In this document: piece by piece, positions 1-9,204 of the stretch
Layout: the number at the start of each line of letters is the position of its first letter
How positions within the stretch are numbered: position 1 is the stretch's first letter
Source: Bacteroidales bacterium UBA1077
GTDB lineage: Bacteria > Bacteroidota > Bacteroidia > Bacteroidales > UBA932
Reading direction: 5' to 3'
NCBI GenBank assembly: GCA_002314195.1
Contig: DCCQ01000017.1
Span: 1 to 27,835, forward strand
Length of the DNA: 27,835 nucleotides
Notes under the pieces: model-generated
What the model was told of the DNA's origin: nothing
What the model saw: the letters and a program-made list of their open reading frames with translations, nothing else
The model's database searches: none
Position numbers and translations under genes: made by a program

Positions 1-98
1 CACTTTTTGAAACAGTATCCAAAATTTTATCGCATCAGTAGTAGTCTAAAACAATAAAATTAAAACTTCTGCGGCACTGTTCGCTGCTAAATATTGCC

Positions 99-130
99 AA
101 GCCCTGATAAAGAAATCATTATCAGGGCTT
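99..130 (-). terminator. Hairpin terminator downstream of the fimbrillin-like gene
   Basis: A perfect 12-bp stem (AAGCCCTGATAA at 99-110, TTATCAGGGCTT at 119-130) with an 8-nt loop lies about 45 bp past the stop of the minus-strand gene. A smaller 6-bp stem (GCAAGC at 161-166, GCTTGC at 172-177) sits directly on the stop codon. Neither is followed by a clear T-run, so the terminator role is inferred from position and stem strength. Bases 1-98 hold no gene that I can support. Confidence 0.6.
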
Positions 131-176
131 AGTAATGTCAGAGATTTTACGTAGTCACGAGCAAGCATTAGGCTTG

Positions 177-2225
177 CTATTTCATCTTGATGTCCTGGGC
201 GTTCTTGCTTTCATCTTTGCCTATGACAGGGAATGAGCCTTCGACATTGCTGAAGGAGCAGTTCTTTGTCTGGAAGACTCCGTCGGCATGGCCGATGAAG
301 ATGCCTACGGCTCCTGCTCCTACATCCGGGACGTTCTCTATCTTACCGCCGAAATGGACTCTCTCGTGATTACCTACGGCATAGCCGTACGCGCCACCGA
401 CAAAATTGTTTTTCTTTCCGTGGACATTACCATAGGCCGAGCAGTTCTTGATCTCGCCGCCGGCTCCGACCGTGCCTATAAGACCTCCGACATGCACCTC
501 TTTTTCAAACGTGGAATTAATGTCGGCATAGGACGTACAGTCACTGACATTTGCAAACGCTAATCCAGCCACGCCACCTACATGGGAATCGACGCTCTCT
601 CGCAAATCCTGACTGTTTACTGTAACAGTTCCCCTAACGGTACAATTGGTAATAGAATTATCCTTATCATTGTTGAAAGAGATGTCCCCTATCAAACCTC
701 CAGCTGCCACAGAGATATTCAGTGAAGTTGATGCCGGAGCATTGACTGTCACATTAACATCAGCGCGACAGTTTATTATGCTTGGGTCGCCGCTTCCTAC
801 GATTCCTCCGGCACAATATGCGCTTGTCACCGCTCCATCAACCCTGCAATCAATAATGTCGAGGAATGAAGTGAAGCCGACAAGGGCCCCGGCATCACGG
901 CCTCCGGTTTTAACATCAGCGTTCCTTATTGTAAGATTCCTTACAACCGATTTTTCCGTGGAGCTTGTACCGCTAAGCCAATAGAACAGACCTGCACATC
1001 CATCGCCCACATCCACCTTCAGATTGATGATGCTCTTTCCGTTTCCGTCCAGACGCAGATGAGGGAAATGAGTCTTGTTACCGATAGGTGTCCACGGCTT
1101 ACTTGCAAGGTCTATGTCTTTCATCAACTTAAAGTACTTCCCTTTATAAACATAATTGTCATTATTGTTGATATTATACGCAAGACCAGCCAATTGCGCG
1201 GCGGACTCTATGAGATGCGGGTCAGACTCCGAGCCAGATCCTTTTGTGATAGATTCTGTGGATTCTCCGTCCCAGACAGAATATTCCTCAATATAACTAT
1301 CCTTCTCACCAAGCTCTTTCTCCGTCCATTCAATGACATTGACATTTCCTGCAAGCACCCGATCTTTCCCCACCTTGACATTCATGGTGTAAGCGTAACC
1401 ACCGTACAGCTCCAGATTACTGTCAAGAGTGACATTGTACGCCTTATTGTCGGACATCACGACCGTAAGCATCCGCGCTCCGCTTTTCTGTCCTTTACCA
1501 GGGAAGAATATGGCCTCGTAAACATAGTCTCCCGTATTGCACATTGATATGTCATTGGAAGATGACTGGTCCAGATCAGCGACGGTCCTATTGGCAAGGT
1601 CACATTTTATCTTGCTCGAAGTCCCATTCAATATCACATCTTTGACAGAGTGTGAGTCACCGAACTCATTCCCAAAAGTAAGATTGACTTTCAACTTCAC
1701 CAGCACGTGGCTGAACGTTATGTTCAGTTTCTGGTCAACCAAACCATCGGCAGGAACAAAACCAGGCATGCTATTCCAAAGGAAATCGGCGGAGGAAGTG
1801 CCACCGGTCTGGTTCGAAGGGATGGAGAACTCTACACCTGTGTGGTCATCCGCCCCGATGATGTGCGGAGCATAGGCGAATATGCCGACGGGACTTTTCG
1901 CATTCTTCCAGAGAACCCGGCTCTCCGGAGTCCATGTGCCGTTATTATTTACCCAGCGGACATTGTCCTTGCTGTAGTAATCACCGTCACCGTAATCAAT
2001 AAACAGCCCAAGATCGCTACCGGTATATCCGCTATAAGGCAAATCGGCTTTGGTCATCAGGTCACTTACAGAGGCGTCAATCCTGACGACTCCGTCCGCA
2101 GGAAAATTCTCATTGTTGGAATCAATGTTCTTTTCGCAGGAAGCAAGAATCAGCGCAGCGAATGCGGCCACCGCCAAGATTGGATTCTGTGTAAATCTCA
2201 TATAGGTCATCATTAAATATTCCAA
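177..2225 (-). CDS. Fimbrillin-like surface lipoprotein with C-terminal GLUG repeats
   Basis: Probable cell-surface adhesin or fimbrial tip-type lipoprotein. The N-terminus is a lipoprotein signal peptide ending in LILASC, with the cysteine to be lipidated. The next ~300 residues look like the Bacteroidales fimbrillin/Mfa-like fold (motifs such as GIFAYAP, ITFSHVLVKLKV and a final VIEWTE). Residues ~335-660 carry the layout typical of GLUG proteins: LIESAAQLAGLAY, a strand with MKDIDLASKPWTPIG, then repeated glycine-rich units GGIVGSG, GGLIGDIS, GGVAGLA and GGLIGTVG, expected to form a beta-helix. Start is uncertain: in-frame ATGs occur at 2225, 2213, 2210 and 2201; the last gives the most typical signal peptide (MRFTQNP). 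It has its own likely promoter 125 bp after the efflux operon, so it is probably transcribed separately. Ligand unknown. Confidence 0.85.
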   Translation of the reverse strand: MEYLMMTYMRFTQNPILAVAAFAALILASCEKNIDSNNENFPADGVVRIDASVSDLMTKADLPYSGYTGSDLGLFIDYGDGDYYSKDNVRWVNNNGTWTPESRVLWKNAKSPVGIFAYAPHIIGADDHTGVEFSIPSNQTGGTSSADFLWNSMPGFVPADGLVDQKLNITFSHVLVKLKVNLTFGNEFGDSHSVKDVILNGTSSKIKCDLANRTVADLDQSSSNDISMCNTGDYVYEAIFFPGKGQKSGARMLTVVMSDNKAYNVTLDSNLELYGGYAYTMNVKVGKDRVLAGNVNVIEWTEKELGEKDSYIEEYSVWDGESTESITKGSGSESDPHLIESAAQLAGLAYNINNNDNYVYKGKYFKLMKDIDLASKPWTPIGNKTHFPHLRLDGNGKSIINLKVDVGDGCAGLFYWLSGTSSTEKSVVRNLTIRNADVKTGGRDAGALVGFTSFLDIIDCRVDGAVTSAYCAGGIVGSGDPSIINCRADVNVTVNAPASTSLNISVAAGGLIGDISFNNDKDNSITNCTVRGTVTVNSQDLRESVDSHVGGVAGLAFANVSDCTSYADINSTFEKEVHVGGLIGTVGAGGEIKNCSAYGNVHGKKNNFVGGAYGYAVGNHERVHFGGKIENVPDVGAGAVGIFIGHADGVFQTKNCSFSNVEGSFPVIGKDESKNAQDIKMK

Positions 2226-2243
2226 ATTCTTCAGTACGTTCCG

Positions 2244-2274
2244 CTAAGGTACGGAATCATTTTAGAATATGCAA
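2244..2274 (-). promoter_or_regulatory. Bacteroidetes-type promoter for the fimbrillin-like gene
   Basis: Read on the minus strand: TTGC (2271-2274), a 19-nt spacer, then TACCTTAG (2244-2251), one mismatch from the TAnnTTTG -7 consensus. It lies just upstream of the gene and downstream of the TolC stop codon, so it would give a short leader. Confidence 0.5.
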
Positions 2275-2350
2275 GTTACATCTTGGTTTGACAGGGGGAG
2301 AGCCATCCAATGATTGGGGAATTGAATATATTGTCTCCACCAAACAGCGT

Positions 2351-3697
2351 CTAAAGACGTCCGGTGGCGCGGAGGTAGTCGGTGAGGGAGATGTGGTACT
2401 GGGTTACGGCTTCGACGAGGTTGCTTTTGGACTGGTGCCACTGGAAGCGGGCGGTCAGGTAGTCGGAAAGTGGGCACATCGAGGCGGAATAACGGTTGGA
2501 GACCACACGGAGATTCTCCTCGGACTGGGCCAGGGCATCTTTCGCACAGGCAATCAACGCGCGGCTGTCACGCAGGTTTGTCTCGGCCTGACGGGCCTCA
2601 AGGGTCATCAGTTTCTCGTTCTTCTGATAGTCCAGGACAGCGTTGGAGACATCTGCCTTGGCCTTGCGGACTTTGTTGTAGCCTTCTCCCCAATGGAAGA
2701 TCGGGATGGAGAGGGACAGCATCGCAGCGCACATTCCTTTCTGGAGTTTCTGCTCGTACGGAACATAGGTACCGTTACCCGCATCCACCATGGAACTCAG
2801 CTTGATGTTGCCGTAGTTCATGTAGGCGCCCACAACAGCGAGTGAAGGAAGGTACTCCCCTCTTGTCATCCGGACTTGAGCCTTGGCCACAGCCAACTGG
2901 GCCTGAAGGAGTTTCAACTCTGGTCTAGTTTCAAAAGAAACAGGCTGTTCCAAAGGAGAAGCCCAACTCTCCGAGGTGTCGGGAAGAATGTCCAAAGAAA
3001 CGTCATCGGTGACGATTTCCGTGTCAAAAGGCACTCCCACAATCCGGCACAGAGCCATCCGGCAAAGGTTAAGGCCACTGTTGACTTTCTGGAGTTGATA
3101 TTCGACCTCCGAACGCTTCGCCTTGACAGTCAGCAGGTCCGCATCAGTGGCCATCCCGGCCCCGGCTGAGACAGAGACCTGTGACTGAAGGGTGTCCATC
3201 TGAGCCTTGAGTTCCTCAACCATCCGCATCTTCTCCTGCACGGAGACATAGGTCCAGTAGGCGTTGTCGGCATCGGAGATGACTTCCGCGCGGGTCATAC
3301 GCATCTTCTCTCCGGCAGCCTCCTCGCCAATCTTGGACAGTTTCTTGCCGGTCACGATCCTACCACCGGCGTAAAGGGGTTGGGTAAGCGTGATCCCGGC
3401 CATGTACGTGCCCTTCATTATCAGGTCCATACCGCTCATGCCCTGGTTCGGGGTCACATATATTCCTGTACCGTTGGCATCCACGGAAGGAAGAAAAGCG
3501 GACGTGGCGACCTTGCCGTCAAGCCGGGACTTAAAGATCTCATTCTCAGCCTTGCGGATGTCCTCGCTGCTCTCAAGGGCCATCTCACGACAAGTTTTCT
3601 GGTCAAGGGTCAAGGGAGCTTGCGCGGAGGCGGAGGCACAAAGAGACAGGGACAGCGCCAGAGCGAGCATATTCATAGATAACGTCTTCATATTCAT
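2351..3697 (-). CDS. TolC-family outer-membrane efflux channel
   Basis: Outer-membrane channel of a tripartite efflux pump; trimerises to form the exit duct for substrates from the RND pump. A Sec signal peptide (MNMKTLSMNMLALALSLSLCASASAQA) precedes LTLDQKTCREMALESS, the usual opening of OEP proteins. The two internally repeated halves are visible: each has long helical segments (for example KAENEIFKSRLDGKVATSAFLPSV and KAQVRMTRGEYLPSLAVVGAY). The length of about 448 residues is typical. Start chosen at 3697, four bases after the pump gene stop. An upstream ATG at 3712 would overlap the pump gene by 11 bp and give a poorer signal peptide. Third gene of the operon after the adaptor and the pump. 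Its substrate cannot be read from sequence. Confidence 0.9.
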   Translation of the reverse strand: MNMKTLSMNMLALALSLSLCASASAQAPLTLDQKTCREMALESSEDIRKAENEIFKSRLDGKVATSAFLPSVDANGTGIYVTPNQGMSGMDLIMKGTYMAGITLTQPLYAGGRIVTGKKLSKIGEEAAGEKMRMTRAEVISDADNAYWTYVSVQEKMRMVEELKAQMDTLQSQVSVSAGAGMATDADLLTVKAKRSEVEYQLQKVNSGLNLCRMALCRIVGVPFDTEIVTDDVSLDILPDTSESWASPLEQPVSFETRPELKLLQAQLAVAKAQVRMTRGEYLPSLAVVGAYMNYGNIKLSSMVDAGNGTYVPYEQKLQKGMCAAMLSLSIPIFHWGEGYNKVRKAKADVSNAVLDYQKNEKLMTLEARQAETNLRDSRALIACAKDALAQSEENLRVVSNRYSASMCPLSDYLTARFQWHQSKSNLVEAVTQYHISLTDYLRATGRL

Positions 3698-3701
3698 TGA
3701 A

Positions 3702-6700
3702 TTATTTAGCAATATGGTAGAAAGTGGAATAGAGAACCGGCAGCAGGATGAGGGTAATCAGCGTGCCGACCGCCAAGCCCGCCATGATGCAGACGGCCAT
3801 CGCACCGTACATCGGGTCGCCGAGCAGAGGAACCATCCCGACAATGGTGGTCAGCGATGCCATAAGCACCGGGCGCACCCTGGAGACTGTCGCTTCGATG
3901 ACGGCATTGTAAGGGGTGAAACCTTCCTCGGTCTGAAGCCTCGCTATCTCATCCACCAGCACGATGGCGTTCTTGACCATCATACCGATGAGGCCGATCA
4001 TTCCGATCATCGCCATGAATGTGAAAGGCTGCCCGGTGATCAGAAGCGCCGGGGTGATTCCGCAGATCACGAACGGAAAGCAGATTATGATGAGAGCCAC
4101 CTTCTTCCATGTTCCGAACAGAAGCAGCAGGATTCCGAGCATCAGCATCAAAGTAAGAGGCAAGTACTTGAACACATTGGCCATAGCCTCGTTCTGGACG
4201 CCCATGTCCCCGATCCATCTCATTGAATATCCTTCCGGAAGGTCAATGGCCTCGATTGGCTTGCGGATTGAGGAGACCACTTTCGCGGCGGTCGCGTCCG
4301 GATTGTCCGGATCCGGGTCACATTCGGCCTCGATCGCCCGGCGACCGTTCAACCTGCGCACAACACTCTCCTCCGGACAGAGGCTCAAGCTGTCCGCCAC
4401 AGAGGCAAGCGGCACGCTCCGGAAAATCCTGTCCTGGATGTCCTCTCCCAACTTGCCGGAAGCCAATGCGCCACGCAATTGATCATCAGGAATATGCATG
4501 TTCATCATGCTCCACACGGGAATGTCCTTCATCGACCGGATTTTCGACCCGTCAGAGTTCCTGACCTTAAGATCCACGAGCACCATCCTGTCCTGATCGT
4601 TCAGGACTCCGACAGGCATTCCGTCCCCGGTGGCCAGAACGGCATTGCCCACATCCCCTCTGGAGACTCCGCTTCGAAGGGCGTTCAACTGATTGAACGA
4701 CACCACATAGGATTTTCCCATCGGTTTCCAGTCATTCTCAACCGAGTACTTGTCCACATAAGGACTTGAACGCATTATCTCCTCTGCCTGAGCGCTCAGG
4801 CCGCGAAGCACTGCCGGATCCGGACCCGTGAACTCCACCTCAACCGTGTGGGAGGTGCTTATCGAGAAGTTGTACTTTCTGATTCTGATGTAGGCCTCCG
4901 GGAAGGCGTCACGGAAACGTCGGCGCACCTCCGGAATGACTTTCAGAACATCCTTATAGTCCCGGCAATCCAGCATCAACTCCCCGTAGCAGTCACCACC
5001 GGAGGTCATCGGTCTCACAAGGCAATAGTGGGCCGGAGCGCTGCCCTGGCTGGCGGACACCCTGGTGATCTCCGGGGTGTCATTGAGCATCCCGCGCATC
5101 TTCTCAAGATTGTCCCTGACAGTCTCAGGCGAAGTCTGAGCCGGGAAGAAGCACTCCACGACAAACTGGTTGTAGTCGAAATCGGGGAAGAACAGATTCT
5201 TGACCTTGAGCATTCCAAGGGCGCAGACAACAAGCAGGGCCACAGCGGCGCACACGGTTGTCTTCTTGTAGGCGACCAGCGTGGAGACCACCTTTCTTAT
5301 CGCACGGTGGACCGGAGAGTTCATAACTCCGGTGTCCTTGCCGTCTCCGTCCTTGTAATGTCTTGGCAGCCAAGACTTGGCGCAGAACGGCACCTGGACG
5401 AGGGCCAAGAACCAACTGGCCATGAGGCTGACGCAAAGCACGAGGAAAAGGTCGCTGGCATATTCCCCGGCGGTGTCAGGAGACAGATAGACGCTGATGA
5501 ACGTTATGGCCGCGATCACAGTGGCTCCAAGAAGCGGCAATGCAGTGTTCTGGCCGATTCGGTACAGATAGGTCTTCGGGCCGAATCCCCGCTTTTTGTC
5601 CACGAGAATGCCGTCCATGATCACCACTGCGTTGTCCACCAACATTCCCATCGCGATGATGAACGCTCCAAGGGAGATTCTCTGCAATGTCGTGCCCATC
5701 ACCAGCAGGATCGGGAAAGACACCGCCACCGTCAGCACAAGACCGAAACCGATTATGACTCCGCTGCGGAAGCCCATGGCGAAGACCAGCACGAGAATGA
5801 CAATCAGCACTGATTCCAGAAGATTGAGCATGAATGAGCTGATGGCGGACTTGACTTTGTCTGGCTGAAAGAATATCTTCTCCAGCGTCATCCCTGCCGG
5901 AAGATCCTTCTCGATCACGGCAAGCGAGGCCTCGACCGCATTCCCAACATCAGGCACGATGGCGTCGTCCTCCATCGCGGCGCAGATCGCCACAGCCGGA
6001 CGCCCGTCAACAAAAAAGCCGTTGCGCTGTGGTTCTGAATATTCACGGGTCACCGTCGCCACGTCTCCCAGCCGCACGACCTTTCCATCGATGGTGGAGA
6101 TGACAAGGTTGCGGACATCGTCCTCGTTTCTGACAGCATTGTCCACCCTCACAGCGATCCTGTCCTCCGAGGAGGTCACAGAGCCAGCGTCCACACTCTT
6201 GCACGCGCCCTGAAGCGCCATCATCACCTGCGTCGGAATCAGACCGTTACGGGCGATTCTTTCCTTGGAGAGGGTCACGCTGATCACCTCGTCACGGACC
6301 CCGACCACATTGACCCGTTTGACACCCTTCACATCCATGATCGCCCGGCTGACATACTTGGCGTACCTGTCCAGGTCGGAATAGTCATAACCGTCACCGT
6401 AGAGGGCATAGAATATTCCGTAAGTGTCTGTCATGTCGTCTATCACGATCGGAGTACGGCAATCCTGCGGCAGATAGACCGCGACATCGTTCACCTTGCG
6501 GCGAAGCAGGTCGAAATGCTCCTGAAGATTGTCGTTGAGAACCGTCATCTTGAACTCCACGGTGATCATCGCGACTCCGTTCTGGCATTCCGTCTTGACC
6601 TTGTTCACGTCCGGAAGAGCCCTCAGAGCGTCCTCCATCCGGATGGCCGCCTTCAACTCGACATCATGGGCGCTGGCTCCCGGATAAGAGATCACGACCA

Positions 6701-6839
6701 TCGCCTGTTTCGCGCAGATGGCCGGATCCTCCAGCTTCGGCATACTCAGGAAAGCCAGCACACCAGCCACCAGGATCGCGGCGACCATCGACCAGAAGAT
6801 GACCGGCCTCTTGATGAAATATTCAGTCAACTTCCTCAT
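3702..6839 (-). CDS. RND efflux pump permease (AcrB/HAE-type)
   Basis: Proton-driven inner-membrane pump of a tripartite efflux system. The 1045 residues, the opening FIKRPVIFWSMVAAILVAGV (TM1) and the two large periplasmic loops, each followed by clusters of membrane helices, match the resistance-nodulation-division family. Proton-relay signatures are present: TM4 reads GMLVDNAVVIMDG (D402, N403) and TM10 reads GMMVKNAIVLVDE (K956). AcrB has a DD pair in TM4; the second residue here is Asn, a common variant among RND pumps. Hydrophobic stretches near the end (ALTTIVGMVPLLG, LAVGTLITLILLPVLYSTFY) complete the C-terminal bundle. The start ATG overlaps the adaptor stop by 4 bp (ATGA), so the two are translationally coupled. 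The substrate is not determined; gut Bacteroidales RND pumps often export bile salts, detergents or antibiotics. Confidence 0.93.
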   Translation of the reverse strand: MRKLTEYFIKRPVIFWSMVAAILVAGVLAFLSMPKLEDPAICAKQAMVVISYPGASAHDVELKAAIRMEDALRALPDVNKVKTECQNGVAMITVEFKMTVLNDNLQEHFDLLRRKVNDVAVYLPQDCRTPIVIDDMTDTYGIFYALYGDGYDYSDLDRYAKYVSRAIMDVKGVKRVNVVGVRDEVISVTLSKERIARNGLIPTQVMMALQGACKSVDAGSVTSSEDRIAVRVDNAVRNEDDVRNLVISTIDGKVVRLGDVATVTREYSEPQRNGFFVDGRPAVAICAAMEDDAIVPDVGNAVEASLAVIEKDLPAGMTLEKIFFQPDKVKSAISSFMLNLLESVLIVILVLVFAMGFRSGVIIGFGLVLTVAVSFPILLVMGTTLQRISLGAFIIAMGMLVDNAVVIMDGILVDKKRGFGPKTYLYRIGQNTALPLLGATVIAAITFISVYLSPDTAGEYASDLFLVLCVSLMASWFLALVQVPFCAKSWLPRHYKDGDGKDTGVMNSPVHRAIRKVVSTLVAYKKTTVCAAVALLVVCALGMLKVKNLFFPDFDYNQFVVECFFPAQTSPETVRDNLEKMRGMLNDTPEITRVSASQGSAPAHYCLVRPMTSGGDCYGELMLDCRDYKDVLKVIPEVRRRFRDAFPEAYIRIRKYNFSISTSHTVEVEFTGPDPAVLRGLSAQAEEIMRSSPYVDKYSVENDWKPMGKSYVVSFNQLNALRSGVSRGDVGNAVLATGDGMPVGVLNDQDRMVLVDLKVRNSDGSKIRSMKDIPVWSMMNMHIPDDQLRGALASGKLGEDIQDRIFRSVPLASVADSLSLCPEESVVRRLNGRRAIEAECDPDPDNPDATAAKVVSSIRKPIEAIDLPEGYSMRWIGDMGVQNEAMANVFKYLPLTLMLMLGILLLLFGTWKKVALIIICFPFVICGITPALLITGQPFTFMAMIGMIGLIGMMVKNAIVLVDEIARLQTEEGFTPYNAVIEATVSRVRPVLMASLTTIVGMVPLLGDPMYGAMAVCIMAGLAVGTLITLILLPVLYSTFYHIAK

Positions 6840-7897
6840 AGCAGGCCTCCGACATTAGACTCCGGCTGCCTGCCGAGGATCCTTACTTTCTCTCCCTGCT
6901 TTAAGGTAGCGGCTCCCGCACAGACGACTTCCGTCCCGGAAGCGACCCCGCTGACAAGCACTTTGTCTGCATGGTCTGTGGCCGCTACAGTCACGTCAAC
7001 CCTGACAAGCGTGGAATCGTTCCCGACCGTCCAGACAAAGGCCTGAGCCCCATCGTAACGCACAGCCGCGAGAGGCAGTGTCAGCCCAGAGACTCCAGTC
7101 TCTTTATCGCCCCTGTCAATGAGCACCTCCACATTGGTTCCAGGCAGGAGGTCAGCGCTTTGGGTTCCCGAGCATCTCAACGTCATCCTGTAGAGCTGGT
7201 TCCCGTCAGCCTTCGGAGCGACGCTCACCAAGGACAATGGTACGGAAAAGCCTTGCGGAGTCCTGTAAGTGAACGACTTGAAGGTCTCTTTCAAACGATA
7301 CTCCGAAACTGGAATGTCCACCATAACCTCGACTTTCGAGACATCCATCATCGCAAACACCGGAGTTCCCGCGTCCACCATCTCGGAAGCCGCGAAATTC
7401 ACAGCCTTGATGTAGCCTGAGACAGGAGAGTAAAGTTTTGTGTAGGCCACCTTGTTCTGGTTCAGCCTCAACTGGATCCCCAACTGCGTCAGGCCGGCCT
7501 TGGCCTTCTCGTAGTCATTGGCCGAAAGGCTCTTTTTCTCGAATAGTTCCCCAAGTCTGCCGACCTCGTCCGACAACTGGTCGTACTGCACCTGAAGAGC
7601 CTCCAGTCCGAGTCTGTAGTCCTTGTCGTCAAGGCTGGCGAGCAGTTGTCCCGCACGGACATAGTCCCCTTCCTTGACATTCAAACTCTCTATCTGGCCT
7701 GCGGTCTTGAAAGCCACATTGATGGAATTAGCCTCCCTGACAACTCCAGGATAGGATGACACCGATCCGGCTCCGGTCTCTTCTACACAGGCTGTCTTCA
7801 CGGTGCGGACCGTTGGGGTGGCCGGCTTCCCCTTCCCCGCGCATCCGCAAAGGATGACCGGAACCACCAACAATAAGAATAACTGATTCTTTCTCAT
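6836..7897 (-). CDS. RND efflux periplasmic adaptor (membrane fusion protein), lipoprotein
   Basis: Periplasmic adaptor joining pump and channel. Lipoprotein signal peptide MRKNQLFLLLVVPVILCGC with cysteine 18. The family layout follows: a beta strand with SINVAFKTAGQIESLNVKEGDYVRAGQLLASLD (first half of the lipoyl-like domain), a helical hairpin (YDQLSDEVGRLGELFEKKSLSANDYEKAKAGL), the second lipoyl half (YTKLYSPVSGYIKAV), then beta-barrel and membrane-proximal domains ending at LKQGEKVRIL. The length of 353 residues is normal. First gene of the efflux operon, coupled by a 4-bp overlap to the pump. The upstream region is shared with a divergent AraC-family gene, the usual position for a local regulator. 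Confidence 0.92.
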   Translation of the reverse strand: MRKNQLFLLLVVPVILCGCAGKGKPATPTVRTVKTACVEETGAGSVSSYPGVVREANSINVAFKTAGQIESLNVKEGDYVRAGQLLASLDDKDYRLGLEALQVQYDQLSDEVGRLGELFEKKSLSANDYEKAKAGLTQLGIQLRLNQNKVAYTKLYSPVSGYIKAVNFAASEMVDAGTPVFAMMDVSKVEVMVDIPVSEYRLKETFKSFTYRTPQGFSVPLSLVSVAPKADGNQLYRMTLRCSGTQSADLLPGTNVEVLIDRGDKETGVSGLTLPLAAVRYDGAQAFVWTVGNDSTLVRVDVTVAATDHADKVLVSGVASGTEVVCAGAATLKQGEKVRILGRQPESNVGGLL

Positions 7898-8033
7898 AAT
7901 CTTCTTAAATTATCAAGCGGCAAATTTCAGCATTCCCCACAGAATCCCGTTATTCTTAAACCCTGCAAAATTGTTCAATAGTTCGACATTTTCGCGATTA
8001 TAGGCATAGGGAAAGTAAAATTCTGTCCAATTA

Positions 8034-8975
8034 ATGACTAACTTTGTCAACATGGACAACGACAACATAATCCGGACGCTTGGTCTGATGACAATTTCCG
8101 CCATCGGCCAAGGAAGCGCCATCGGCAAGGACCTGATCATAGCGGACACCGATGACAGCAAAGATGTGCTTGACACAGAGGAGGTCAGACCGCTTGTGAA
8201 ATCGGAGCATCCCTACAAGCTTGAGGCTGCCCTGTGCCTTGTCTGCAAGGGCGGCACAATGAAGGTGCGGATCAATCTGATTGAATATTCCATCGCATCC
8301 AACGATCTGATGGTCACGATGCCGGGAGAAATAGTGCAGTGTCTGGAGATCTCCCCGGACTGCCGGCTTACGCTCATAGGGTTCTCCGACAAGTACTATT
8401 ACCCGATAACCAGCGGTGAGCAAGTCAACACGATGTCATCCTTCTTCGTCAAGAGACCCGTGAATCACCTTGACGATGAAAAAGTCAGCGACCTGCTCTC
8501 GATAATCGGAATAATGAGAAGACGGCTCTCCAATCCCGCGACCCGCGAGAAGGAGCTGATCATCAAAGGCTACATCAACGCCCTGATCATCGAGGCCTAC
8601 GAACTGATCAGCGACATCCTGACAAACACCCCCAAAGTCAACCGGACCAGAGGCGAGATCATCTATTCCGACTTCATGTCCCTCCTGCAGCGGCACTACA
8701 CCTCGGAGCGCTCCGTCACCTTCTACGCCTCCAAGCTGTGCATCTCTCCCAAGTACCTCTCACAGACCATCATCGAGCAAAGCGGAAAACCAGCGACAGA
8801 ATGGATCAAGGAATATGTCCTTCTGGAGGCCAAGGCTCTTCTCGGCACGCATCGCTACTCAGTGCAGGAAATCAGCGACCGCCTCAACTTCGCCAACCAG
8901 TCCTTCTTCGGCACATGGTTCAAAAAAAACGTGGGGCTATCCCCACGACAGTACCTGCAAAAAGACCCGTGGTAG
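8034..8975 (+). CDS. AraC-family transcriptional regulator, divergent from the efflux operon
   Basis: DNA-binding regulator, probably of the adjacent efflux operon. The C-terminal ~100 residues contain both helix-turn-helix motifs: SVTFYASKLCISPKYLSQTI followed by SVQEISDRLNFANQSFFGTWFKKNVGLSPRQYL, the conserved AraC/XylS signature. The first ~170 residues look like a cupin-type sensing domain (LEAALCLVCKGGTMKVRINLIEYSIASNDLMVTMPGEIV), similar to many Bacteroidales AraC proteins that follow the RND operon. Two starts are possible: 8034 and 8052 (MDNDNIIR). A sequence TAACTTTG at 8039-8046 matches the -7 box but has no good -33 partner; if it is real the 8052 start is correct and the mRNA almost leaderless. 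The inducer is unknown. Confidence 0.9.
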   Translation: MTNFVNMDNDNIIRTLGLMTISAIGQGSAIGKDLIIADTDDSKDVLDTEEVRPLVKSEHPYKLEAALCLVCKGGTMKVRINLIEYSIASNDLMVTMPGEIVQCLEISPDCRLTLIGFSDKYYYPITSGEQVNTMSSFFVKRPVNHLDDEKVSDLLSIIGIMRRRLSNPATREKELIIKGYINALIIEAYELISDILTNTPKVNRTRGEIIYSDFMSLLQRHYTSERSVTFYASKLCISPKYLSQTIIEQSGKPATEWIKEYVLLEAKALLGTHRYSVQEISDRLNFANQSFFGTWFKKNVGLSPRQYLQKDPW

Positions 8976-8996
8976 CCAAGCGGCACATTATCAAGC

Positions 8997-9046
8997 AAAT
9001 AAGCAATCGCCTTTAGTGGATTCCAACCAAAGAGAATTGCTTATTT
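8997..9046 (+). terminator. Hairpin terminator after the AraC gene, related to the one at 18176
   Basis: Perfect 11-bp stem AAATAAGCAAT (8997-9007) with ATTGCTTATTT (9036-9046), with a further CTTT..AAAG and TGG..CCA pairing inside the loop. It starts 22 bp after the AraC stop. The right half (CCAACCAAAGA, then ATTGCTTAT) recurs in the hairpin after the MmeI-like gene. Confidence 0.6.
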
Positions 9047-9092
9047 CAATGAATATCAAAACGTTCCCCGACACGGCCATTATCGTTCGTTC

Positions 9093-9174
9093 TCGGGTGC
9101 GGGCTGACCCAATTTGCACCCAGCCAAGAAGATTGGTTGGTTCTCGAGGGCAAACAGGAGCGATTCGCACCCGA
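9093..9174. other. Structured intergenic segment between convergent genes
   Basis: A 9-bp stem TCGGGTGCG (9093-9101) with CGCACCCGA (9166-9174) encloses two smaller stems: GGCTG (9102-9106) with CAGCC (9121-9125), and CCAA (9124-9127) with TTGG (9133-9136). The small stems share two bases, so they cannot both form fully. It could be a terminator for either gene, a small structured RNA or a recombination remnant. No ORF is credible here. Confidence 0.35.
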
Positions 9175-9204
9175 AAAATATTAGTTAGAAAGAGACTTCA
9201 CGCC

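Noticed and set aside
3660..3712. Overlap of TolC and pump genes as a sign of a frameshift
   Set aside because: A start at 3697 removes the overlap and gives a normal signal peptide; both proteins are full length.
3390..4226. 278-codon plus-strand open frame over the TolC/pump junction
   Set aside because: It crosses two real genes in antisense, and its translation is repetitive in Asp, His and Arg, as expected of a shadow frame.
5631..5636. D402-N403 in TM4 of the RND pump as a loss of proton relay
   Set aside because: Asn at the second position is common in RND pumps, and the TM10 lysine is present, so there is no reason to call the pump inactive.
4848..5813. 321-codon open frame on the plus strand across the RND pump gene
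   Set aside because: Antisense shadow of a well-supported gene; low-complexity His/Arg/Asp-rich translation with no domain, and no promoter.
7913..8176. 87-codon minus-strand frame over the start of the AraC gene
   Set aside because: Overlaps the regulator in antisense; Ser/Met/Leu-rich with no recognisable features.
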